Assembly (NCBI RefSeq): GCF_003605735.1
Contig: NZ_QXTJ01000008.1
Span: forward strand, 187,983 to 220,504
Direction: 5' to 3'
DNA: 32,522 nt
Source: Pseudomonas sp. LS-2
Lineage (GTDB): Bacteria > Pseudomonadota > Gammaproteobacteria > Pseudomonadales > Pseudomonadaceae
Below, one piece after another: positions 7,556-14,390 of the stretch. Below the pieces are notes generated by a model that saw nothing but the letters and a program-made list of their open reading frames with translations, was not told where the DNA came from and ran no database searches. A program made the position numbers and the translations under genes. Numbering within the stretch: the stretch's first letter is position 1; each line of letters begins with the position of its first letter.

Positions 7556-8782
7556 TCATTCAGGCGCAAGCAATCTGCCTTGCGGCCTTTCAAACGTGCG
7601 CCTCCCGCGTTTATAGCCCATCACCGGCGCGCTGATTTCAGCGATCACCGCCGCAGGCGACGGGGCGTCGAAGACGATGAAGTCCGCATCGCAACCCGGC
7701 GTCAGACCGTAGTTTTTCAGGCGCAACATCCGCGCCGATTCGCTCGACACCCAGGCCATGCATTGCAGCAATTCACTCGTCGTGCCCATCTGACTGACGT
7801 TGGCGAACAGGTTCGCCTGGCGCACCAGCGAGGCGTCGCCATAGGGCGTGAACGGGTTGCCGACGTTGTTGGTTGACACCGAGCAGGTCACCCCGCAGGC
7901 ATGCAAATGGTTGAGCGGCGCCACGCCTCGCGGCTTGTTATGGAAATGCTCGCGGCCGGTGAGAAACAGATCGGTGCTCGGCAGGCAGGTCACTTGCACG
8001 CCAGCCTCGGCAAGACGTATACCCAGGCCGATCAGCGCTTCCATCGGCAACGCCGACAGCTTGGTGACGTGGCCGACCGTCACACGCCCGCCCCAGTTGT
8101 GCTGTTGCGTACAGCGCGCCACGTGCTCGATGGTCATGCCTTCCGGATTGAGGTCGAAATCCAGGTGCACGTCCAGGTCGCAGTCGTATTCCACCGCCAG
8201 CTCGAACAGCCGGTCGATCTGGCCCAGCGGATCGCTGTCGGTGTAAGGGCAACCGCCCAATACCGTCGCGCCGTTCTCCAGACCGTACCGTAGCAACGCC
8301 TCGGTGCCGGGATTATTCAGCATCCCTTCCTGGGGAAAGACGCAGATGTCCAGCGTGATCGCCCACGCGTAATCCGCCTGCAAACGGCGGACAGCGTTGA
8401 AGCCGATCAGGCCGATCTGCGGATCCAGTTCGACGTGGGTGCGCATGTGCGTCGTGCCTTGCACAATCGCTTTGTCCAGCACCTGCGCGCCACGTTGATA
8501 GACATCCTGCTCGGTGAATTCAGCCTTGGCGGCGCGGGTCTGTTGCACGGCTTCAGCCAGGGTGCCGGCTTGCAACTGGCAACGCTGCATGATGCAGGCT
8601 TTGTCCAGGTGAATGTGGGTTTCGATCAGCCCCGGCAACAGCAGTCGTCCCTCGAGGTCCAGGTGTTCACAGTCTCCGGTATCGCGACTGAGGGCCGCGA
8701 CGAAGCGACCGTTTTCCACGTACAGCGTGGTGGGGGCGAGGTCGTTGCCCACCCGGGCGTTGCTGATGATCAGGGCGCTCAT
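7556..8782 (-). CDS. Amidohydrolase, cytosine-deaminase-like family, with altered catalytic positions
   Basis: TIM-barrel amidohydrolase of 408 aa, last gene of the transporter operon. The start ATG at 8782 overlaps the stop of the fusion gene as ATGA; a GTG two codons earlier is less likely. Conserved pieces are the metal motif HIHLD (His56, His58), 'FPQEG' (Gln151), 'DVHLD' (His206) and 'VGHVTK' (His238). Against E. coli cytosine deaminase, aligned by eye, the position of the catalytic Glu (DVHCDE) is Phe209, and the strand-8 metal and catalytic Asp (GHDD) is Asn305 in 'STNNVGNPF'. So ordinary cytosine deamination is doubtful. It may hydrolyse or isomerise another cyclic amide or ureide. 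No signal peptide: cytoplasmic. Confidence 0.85.
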   Translation of the reverse strand: MSALIISNARVGNDLAPTTLYVENGRFVAALSRDTGDCEHLDLEGRLLLPGLIETHIHLDKACIMQRCQLQAGTLAEAVQQTRAAKAEFTEQDVYQRGAQVLDKAIVQGTTHMRTHVELDPQIGLIGFNAVRRLQADYAWAITLDICVFPQEGMLNNPGTEALLRYGLENGATVLGGCPYTDSDPLGQIDRLFELAVEYDCDLDVHLDFDLNPEGMTIEHVARCTQQHNWGGRVTVGHVTKLSALPMEALIGLGIRLAEAGVQVTCLPSTDLFLTGREHFHNKPRGVAPLNHLHACGVTCSVSTNNVGNPFTPYGDASLVRQANLFANVSQMGTTSELLQCMAWVSSESARMLRLKNYGLTPGCDADFIVFDAPSPAAVIAEISAPVMGYKRGRRTFERPQGRLLAPE

Positions 8783-11271
8783 GCGCACGCTCCTTCACCC
8801 AGATACGCGGCAGCCAATTCGGTGTCTTCACGCAGTTCGGCAGCGCTGCCGGACTTGATCACGCAGCCGGTTTCCAGCACGTAGGCGCGGTCGGCGACTT
8901 GCAGAGCGAGGTTGGCCATCTGGTCCACCAGCAGCAGGGTCACGCCTTCATCACGCAACGCAGCGAGGGCGTCGTACAGCTCGCCGATCATCGACGGCGA
9001 AAGGCCCAGGGACGGTTCGTCGAGCAGCAGGATTTTCGGTTTGGCCATCAAGCCGCGACCGACCGCGACCATCTGTTGCTCACCCCCGGACAACAAACCG
9101 GCGGCGCTGTCGATGCGATCGCGCAGACGAGGGAAACGCTTGAGGATCGCTTCGATTTCGGCGTCTGCGTCGAACGCATCGCGACGCGAATAGCCACCCA
9201 GCAGCAGGTTGTCGCGCACGCTCAGATACGGGAACACCTGACGCCCTTCGGGCACCAGCGCCAGACCCTGTCCGGCAATGTTGCTGGCGCTGGCCTGTTC
9301 GATGTTTTCGTTGTCCAGCAGAATGCTGCCGCCCGACGCCCGATGCAGCCCGGCGAGGCATTGCAGGATGCTGGATTTGCCCGCGCCGTTGGCACCCAGT
9401 ATCGCCACCAGCTCGCCGGGATTGACCACCAGATTGACCTTGTTCACCACCGGAGCGGCGCCGTAATCGATCACCAGATCCTTCACGTACAGACGCGCAT
9501 CGTGGCTGCCATCCCAGGCTTCATTCCGTGGCGTGGCCTGGTACTCGGTGCCGCCCAGATAGGCTGCGATCACGCGCTCGTTCTGCTGAACTTCGGCAGG
9601 CGTACCAACAGTAATCGGCTTGCCTGCGTCGAGCACCAACAGGCGCTCGGACACGGCCATGACCAGCGCCATGTCGTGCTCCACCAGAATCACCGTCAGA
9701 CCGAAACCCGCCAGTTGGCGCAGCAGCATCGCCAGCGCATCGGTGTCGCGGCGGCTAAGACCGGCAGCCGGTTCGTCCAGCAACAACACCGAAGGCGCCG
9801 TGGCCAGGGCCCGGGCGATTTCCACCAGGCGGCGGTCGACGTGGGGTAAGTCCTCCGCGGGAATGTTCACCGCCCCGCGATAGCCCACCAGCGCCAGCAG
9901 GTCCAGTGCCAACGCGCGCTGGGCGGCACTCGAGCGACTGAAGATAAAACCCAGCCGACCTTTCTGCATCGCCACCAGCACGTTGTCCAGCACCGACATC
10001 TCGCCGAACAATTGGGTGGTCTGATAGGTGCGGGCGATCCCGGCGCGGGCGGTTTTCCACGCAGGCAGACCGGCCAGCGGTTGGTCGAGTTCGATCTGGC
10101 CGCTGTCAGGGGTATAGAAACCGCTGATCATGTTCAGCACCGTGGTTTTACCCGCACCGTTCGGGCCAATGATGCTGGTGATGCTGCCGGCCGGCGCATG
10201 CAGGCTCACGCCTTGCGCTGCCTGCACGCCGCCGAAACGGATGCCGATGTCGCGAATGTGCAGGCCTTGGGCGCCGGTGCGATGACTCAGATAGTCGGCG
10301 ATGCGCTTCTGATCGATCCGGCTCGGCGGGGTGAGCGGCGTCGGTTTGATCCAGCGGCGGGCCAGGGCGCCGAGCAATCCATTGGGAGCGATCCACAGCA
10401 CCACCAGCAACAGCACCGAGAAAATCAGCAGCCGGTATTCGGCGAAGTCCGACAGCAACTCCGGCACCAGCACGATCAGCAAGGCGCCGAGCACCGGGCC
10501 GAACAGCGTGCCGCTGCCACCGACGATCACCGCCAGCACGAACAGGATCGACTGCGAGAACGGGAAGGACTCAGGGTTGATGAACATCAGCAGTGGCGAC
10601 AGCAGGGCGCCCGCCAGCCCGGTCAGCAGCGCCGACAGGGCGAAGGCCAGTGTCTTGCTGAGCACCGGGTTGAAGCCCAGCGAGCGCGCTGCGATTTCCG
10701 AGGCCTTCACGGCACGCATGGCCTTGCCCCAACCGCTGTGGTGCAGGCGTTGATAGAACGCCAACGCGGCGATCATCAGACCCGTGGCGATCAATGCCAG
10801 CAGAATCGAGGGGTCAATGTCGGCCAGTTCCGGCAGCGGAATGCCCATCAGGCCATTGGAGCCACCGGTGACATCGCGCCATTCGATCAGGCTGTGATGC
10901 ACGACGAAGGAGAATGCGATGGTGATCATCGCCAGATACGGCCCCGTGACACGCAATGCCGGAATCGCCAGCAATGCACCAACTGCACCGGCCACCACGC
11001 CAGCAGCCGGAACCGCCAGCCACAACGGCAGGCCTGCGAGGGTCATCAGCGCCGAGATGTAGGCGCCGATGGCGTAGAACGCGATGTGGCCGAAGGAGAT
11101 CTGACCGCTCAAGCCGATCAGCACGTTGAGTCCGACACCGACCACTGCGGCCAGCGCGCACAGGGTAAAAACCAGAAGCGAATAACTGTCGAGCAGAAAA
11201 ACGGCGGCCACGCTGAACAGCGCCAGCACGGCGATGGAAACGGGGCCGAGAAGGGTCTTGATGTCTTTCAT
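8779..11271 (-). CDS. Branched-chain-amino-acid-type ABC transporter, LivM-LivG-LivF triple fusion
   Basis: One 830-aa polypeptide carries three subunits that are usually separate. Residues 1-305 form a LivM-type permease with 'LIGLSGQISFGHIAFYAIGAY' split around residues 51-71 and 'AVIVGGSGTLFGPVLGA'. Residues 336-575 form a LivG-type ATPase with Walker A GPNGAGKTT (369-377), Walker B VLLLDEP (495-501) and EHD (531-533). Residues 593-826 form a LivF-type ATPase with Walker A GANGAGKSS (626-634), signature LSGGEQQ (727-733), Walker B ILLLDEP (747-753) and 'VDQMANLAL' in place of the switch histidine. In the first ATPase the signature reads LPHVD (475-479), lacking the usual glycine. It overlaps the LivH gene and the amidohydrolase gene by 4 bp each, so translation is coupled. 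The frame is unbroken, so the fusion is not a sequencing join that I can detect. Confidence 0.93.
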   Translation of the reverse strand: MKDIKTLLGPVSIAVLALFSVAAVFLLDSYSLLVFTLCALAAVVGVGLNVLIGLSGQISFGHIAFYAIGAYISALMTLAGLPLWLAVPAAGVVAGAVGALLAIPALRVTGPYLAMITIAFSFVVHHSLIEWRDVTGGSNGLMGIPLPELADIDPSILLALIATGLMIAALAFYQRLHHSGWGKAMRAVKASEIAARSLGFNPVLSKTLAFALSALLTGLAGALLSPLLMFINPESFPFSQSILFVLAVIVGGSGTLFGPVLGALLIVLVPELLSDFAEYRLLIFSVLLLVVLWIAPNGLLGALARRWIKPTPLTPPSRIDQKRIADYLSHRTGAQGLHIRDIGIRFGGVQAAQGVSLHAPAGSITSIIGPNGAGKTTVLNMISGFYTPDSGQIELDQPLAGLPAWKTARAGIARTYQTTQLFGEMSVLDNVLVAMQKGRLGFIFSRSSAAQRALALDLLALVGYRGAVNIPAEDLPHVDRRLVEIARALATAPSVLLLDEPAAGLSRRDTDALAMLLRQLAGFGLTVILVEHDMALVMAVSERLLVLDAGKPITVGTPAEVQQNERVIAAYLGGTEYQATPRNEAWDGSHDARLYVKDLVIDYGAAPVVNKVNLVVNPGELVAILGANGAGKSSILQCLAGLHRASGGSILLDNENIEQASASNIAGQGLALVPEGRQVFPYLSVRDNLLLGGYSRRDAFDADAEIEAILKRFPRLRDRIDSAAGLLSGGEQQMVAVGRGLMAKPKILLLDEPSLGLSPSMIGELYDALAALRDEGVTLLLVDQMANLALQVADRAYVLETGCVIKSGSAAELREDTELAAAYLGEGACA

Positions 11272-12137
11272 ACTTTCACCAGTGCCTGGCTGCCGAACAG
11301 ACCGTTAGGGCGAATCGCCAGGGCGAGGATCACCAGCGCGAAGGTCAATATCTGGGTGAACGCCGAGCCGAAATACAGGGTGACCAACGCTTCGGTCAGG
11401 CCGAACAACAACCCGGCGCCGAACACGCCGCCGGCGCTGGAGATGCCGCCGAGGATCGCCACGGCGAAGGCCTTCAGGCCAAACAACATGCCCATCTCGG
11501 CGTTGACGCTGAACAGCGGCGCAATCAGCAGGCCCGCCACGGCGGCGAACACGGTGGAAATCGCGAAGGCGATGGCAACCACGCGATTGACGTTGATGCC
11601 CATCAGCATCGCCGCCTTGGGGTTCTGCACGCAGGCTTCCAGCACCTTGCCCAACCGCGTGTAGCGACGCACCAGAAACAGCGCCAGGGCGATGGCCGCG
11701 CCGATCAGCGGAATCAACAATTGCAGGGCGCCGATGCCGTTGCCGAACAGCTCGACCTTCAGATTGACCAGACTGCTCTCGAACTGACGCGGCTCCTTGC
11801 CGAAGGTGAACAGCGCCAGGTTGTCCACCAGAATCCCGCCCGCCACCGTCGCCATCAGCCACGCCTGGGAGCCACGGCTGTGGAACGGGCGCACCAGCCA
11901 GCGCTCGATCACCAGGCCGTAAAGCGCGCTAAGCAACAGGGTCAGCGGCAAGGCCAGCCACAGCGACAGGCCCCAGGTGATACACAGGGTGTAGCCGATT
12001 ACGGCACCGACCATCATGGCGCTGCCCTGGGCAAAATTGACCGTGCGTGAAACCACGTAGGTCAGGTGAAAGCCCAGCGCGAGCAGGGCGTACATGCTGC
12101 CCAGGCCGAGGCCGGTGACGATGGCGGCGGTGAACAT
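11268..12137 (-). CDS. ABC transporter permease, LivH type
   Basis: Inner-membrane permease (289 aa) that would pair with the LivM domain of the fusion protein. It starts MFTAAIVTGLGLGSMYALLA and has 'TVNFAQGSAMMVGAVIGY' near residue 33, 'NPKAAMLMGINVNRVVAIAF' near 190 and 'AILGGISSAGGVFGAGLLFG' near 227, all typical of the family. AGGAAT stands before the ATG at 12137. It follows the binding-protein gene by about 67 bases and overlaps the next gene as ATGA. Length and hydrophobic pattern are normal. Confidence 0.92.
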   Translation of the reverse strand: MFTAAIVTGLGLGSMYALLALGFHLTYVVSRTVNFAQGSAMMVGAVIGYTLCITWGLSLWLALPLTLLLSALYGLVIERWLVRPFHSRGSQAWLMATVAGGILVDNLALFTFGKEPRQFESSLVNLKVELFGNGIGALQLLIPLIGAAIALALFLVRRYTRLGKVLEACVQNPKAAMLMGINVNRVVAIAFAISTVFAAVAGLLIAPLFSVNAEMGMLFGLKAFAVAILGGISSAGGVFGAGLLFGLTEALVTLYFGSAFTQILTFALVILALAIRPNGLFGSQALVKV

Positions 12138-12204
12138 GGCGTGATTCCTTAGTGCGTGCGAAACGGTTCGGTCAAAACGTCGATCGGGCTCGGGGCGTGC
12201 TGCC

Positions 12205-13392
12205 TCAGGGTTTGAGCGGCACGATCTGATCGCCGACGAAATGGGTGAACACGTAGTCGTTCGGCCCCAGCGCGTCGTGCTTCTGCGCCGTGAACGGCTG
12301 CTTGTAGTCCTTGATCAGGCCGTCGTATTCGGTGATCCCGTAGAAACCGTCGCGCACTGCCTTGCCGTCGGTATTGCCGGCTTTCTCGATGGCCAGCGCG
12401 CTGAGGTGCAGGGCGTCGTAGGCGTTGGCGATGCCGACCGCGGGCGTGACGTCCGCCAGGGTCTTGATTTGCGGGTACGCGGTTTTCAACGAAGTGAGCA
12501 GGGCGTCGCCCTTGGCGTTGTTGTGCTCGGTGAACACGTAGGTCTGGATGAAGTGAACACGCGAAGCGCTCGGTCCGGCCAGCTCACCGAAACGCCCGCC
12601 AGCCGGGCCCCAGTGCGAGACCACCGGCACGTCCCAGCCCATGCGGTCCAGGGACTTGACCACCTGTGCCGAAGGGCCGACGTTGCCGACCATCAACAGG
12701 GTGTCGGCACCGGCGTTTTTCAGACGGGTCAGCTGGGGGACGACGTCCAGGTCGCTGTCCTGTATGCGCTCGACACCGGCGTTTTCCAGCCCGCGTTTTT
12801 CCAGGGCGCGCTTGAAGCCGGCTTCGTTGGATTCACCCCACGGGTTGTTGATGAGGATCATGCCCGGCTTCTTCATGCCCTGATCGACGCCGTATTTCAC
12901 CAACGCTTCGTCTACCAGTTCGTCCACGGCCGAGACGCGGAACACGTAGTTATCCGCTGCGCCGTTTTCGGTGATCTTGGTGCCCGCCGCCCAGATGCCC
13001 ATGAACGGCGTTTTCAGCTGGTTCGCCAAAGGCACGATGGCCAGCGACACCGGCGTGTCGAGACCGCCGAACAGGACCGTGACTTTCTCCCGCTGAATCA
13101 GCTCGCGGGCCGCCAGCATGCCTTTGGACGGATTGCTTTCGTCGTCGCGGCGTACCAGTTCCAGCGGACGTCCCAGGACACCGCCCTTGGCGTTGACTTC
13201 GTCGATGGCCATGGTCAGGCCTCGGGTCAGCGCCTCACCGGATTTTGCCGATTGCCCGGACAATGCAGCCACCAGACCGACCTTGATCGGCGGTTCGGCA
13301 GCCTGCGCACCGGCGCAAATGGCGAGCGTGAGTGAGAAGGCCGCAGCCACGGGAAACAACAGACGCTGCACGTCTGGACGCTGTAAGGACAT
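12205..13392 (-). CDS. Periplasmic ligand-binding protein of the Liv-type transporter (LivK/Peripla_BP_6)
   Basis: First gene of the operon (395 aa). It has a signal peptide of about 32 residues ending AGAQA-A. The mature part has the type I binding fold: 'IKVGLVAALSGQSAKSGEAL' at the N-terminus, 'NAKGGVLGRPLELVRRDDES', 'VTVLFGGLDTPVSLA' and 'ATPAVGIANAYDAL' towards the end (last piece reads DVTPAVGIANAYDAL). CAGGAG precedes the ATG at 13392. This fold binds amino acids but also amides, urea and aromatic or cyclic compounds, so the family does not fix the ligand. The candidate GntR operator lies 16 bases upstream of the start, over the likely promoter or leader. Confidence 0.92.
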   Translation of the reverse strand: MSLQRPDVQRLLFPVAAAFSLTLAICAGAQAAEPPIKVGLVAALSGQSAKSGEALTRGLTMAIDEVNAKGGVLGRPLELVRRDDESNPSKGMLAARELIQREKVTVLFGGLDTPVSLAIVPLANQLKTPFMGIWAAGTKITENGAADNYVFRVSAVDELVDEALVKYGVDQGMKKPGMILINNPWGESNEAGFKRALEKRGLENAGVERIQDSDLDVVPQLTRLKNAGADTLLMVGNVGPSAQVVKSLDRMGWDVPVVSHWGPAGGRFGELAGPSASRVHFIQTYVFTEHNNAKGDALLTSLKTAYPQIKTLADVTPAVGIANAYDALHLSALAIEKAGNTDGKAVRDGFYGITEYDGLIKDYKQPFTAQKHDALGPNDYVFTHFVGDQIVPLKP

Positions 13393-13407
13393 GGGTAACG
13401 CTCCTGA

Positions 13408-13438
13408 TTGCTAGCACTTGTAAATTTATTGCTAGCAA
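13408..13438. promoter_or_regulatory. Candidate GntR operator, copy 2
   Basis: A perfect dyad TTGCTAGC-N15-GCTAGCAA, with the right arm inside a full 10-bp palindrome TTGCTAGCAA (13429-13438) and the left reading TTGCTAGCAC. Cores are 21 bp apart, against 22 bp in the copy at 4983-5014. It sits between the binding-protein gene (minus) and the NTF2-like gene (plus), so it could act on both. Recurrence of both arms and spacing at two promoters of one locus is unlikely by chance. Confidence 0.75.
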
Positions 13439-13579
13439 GTAGGATGCCAGTCCGGGAACGCTTTAAACGCGCGTGTTGCTGCCGGAATGGCCAGTGATTT
13501 CGCTCCAATTTAAGGCGCTTTGCACCACGTAGATGCATGCGGCCCGGTACGGGTCATCATTGAGTCAGGAGAGCGGGTT

Positions 13580-13978
13580 ATGTCCGAAGTGAATAAAGAC
13601 GTGCAGATTGTTAGCAATTTTCTGGAAGCTTCCATGGCACCGGACCCTGTCCGCGCCGCGACCTTCATGAGCGATGACGTGAAGATCACCTTCACCGGTG
13701 GCCGACCCATGCCCGATCCGCAGACCATCACCGCTTTCAACGGTGCGCGCTATGCGTGGGTCAAGAAGGCCCTGGGCAATTTCGACTGGATGGATCGCGG
13801 TGACCATACCGTGGTGTATTCCAACGGCACCCTGTACGGCGAATGGCCGGACGGCCGCAGTTTTTCCGGCAACCGCTACCTGGACCGCTTCGAAGTGCGC
13901 AACGGCAAGATCACCCGGATGGACGTCTGGAACGACAGCGCCGAGTGGATGCTGATGCCGGAGATCGCCAAGGCTTGA
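13580..13978 (+). CDS. NTF2/SnoaL-like small protein
   Basis: A 132-aa protein with the cone-shaped NTF2-like pattern. An N-terminal helix ('VQIVSNFLEASMAPDPVRAATFM') leads into 'SDDVKITFTGG', a middle helix 'NGARYAWVKKAL', then strands 'HTVVYSNGTLYGEW', 'RYLDRFEVRNGKITRMDVWND'. The fold includes isomerases, dehydratases and epoxide hydrolases as well as non-enzymatic binders, so function is open. The ATG at 13580 has CAGGAG nearby and is preferred to an ATG 20 codons upstream. It is divergent from the transporter operon and shares its control region, so it probably belongs to the same pathway. Confidence 0.8.
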   Translation: MSEVNKDVQIVSNFLEASMAPDPVRAATFMSDDVKITFTGGRPMPDPQTITAFNGARYAWVKKALGNFDWMDRGDHTVVYSNGTLYGEWPDGRSFSGNRYLDRFEVRNGKITRMDVWNDSAEWMLMPEIAKA

Positions 13979-13985
13979 GGGTCAC

Positions 13986-14063
13986 ACCTGGACCAAGGAC
14001 ACCAAAGCCGGTGACACCAGCGGCGATGGCTTCAAGGACATGTGGAAAGTCGCCAAGCCATAA
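13986..14063 (+). pseudogene. Coding-like remnant, C-terminal fragment of an unknown protein
   Basis: Directly after the NTF2-like stop, another plus-strand frame reads TWTKDTKAGDTSGDGFKDMW and then VAKP before a TAA at 14061. The composition is protein-like and the frame ends just before a good terminator, as a gene end would. No start codon or ribosome site precedes it. I read it as the tail of a lost gene. I do not recognise the parent family. Confidence 0.35.
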
Positions 14064-14083
14064 AAATATTTTTCTCGCCTGCG

Positions 14084-14130
14084 AACGCTCCGGTGGCTGG
14101 CCGCAAACCCGCACACCAGAGCGTTTTTTT
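14084..14130 (+). terminator. Rho-independent terminator
   Basis: Stem AACGCTCCGGTG (14084-14095) pairs with CACCAGAGCGTT (14114-14125) with one mismatch and runs into seven T residues (14124-14130). It ends transcription from the NTF2-like gene and remnant and insulates the sugar operon downstream. Confidence 0.8.
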
Positions 14131-14178
14131 GTGCCTGGACGTCGAGTTTCATGGCGGCGATTTCGTCGGCGGAGCAAA

Positions 14179-14203
14179 GCAAGCGCTTGCGTGAATCGTT
14201 TCA
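14179..14203. promoter_or_regulatory. Tandem candidate LacI-family operators
   Basis: Two adjacent dyads with a central CG, as usual for LacI-family sites: a perfect 12-bp palindrome GCAAGCGCTTGC (14179-14190) and an imperfect TGAATCGTTTCA (14192-14203). They lie about 105 bases before the leader ORF of the sugar operon. The LacI-type regulator encoded inside the same operon (18161-19159) is the natural candidate. I cannot place the -35 and -10 boxes with confidence. Confidence 0.5.
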
Positions 14204-14306
14204 GCGGATCTAAAGTCCAGTTCAACCGTTCTCACTCAAAGCGGTTCCGAGCGTCGTCCATCACGAGACGGCCCCAGCATAAAAACAAGAAATCTCGAGG
14301 GTCCAC

Positions 14307-14390
14307 ATGAACAGCTTGCCTGCTCTGATTCCGCGCGCTTTCACGGTGTGGATATCGCTTCTGACACCTGTTTCGGTCGCTCGACCATGA
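14307..14390 (+). CDS. Short leader ORF coupled to the sugar ATPase gene
   Basis: A 27-codon ORF starting [15 protein letters not shown], with GAGG about seven bases before its ATG. Its TGA overlaps the ATG of the ATPase gene as ATGA (14387-14390). The ATPase start has no ribosome site of its own just upstream, so ribosomes finishing this ORF may supply initiation. The peptide is hydrophobic and has no recognised family. Whether the peptide itself matters or only its translation is unknown. It could also be a chance frame. Confidence 0.45.
   Translation: MNSLPALIPRAFTVWISLLTPVSVARP

Noticed and set aside
10012..11664. Plus-strand open frame of 550 codons
   Set aside because: Runs opposite the Liv fusion and LivH genes; Gln/Arg/His-rich composition is a typical codon-bias shadow.
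12241..13335. Plus-strand open frame of 364 codons
   Set aside because: Antisense of the well supported binding-protein gene.
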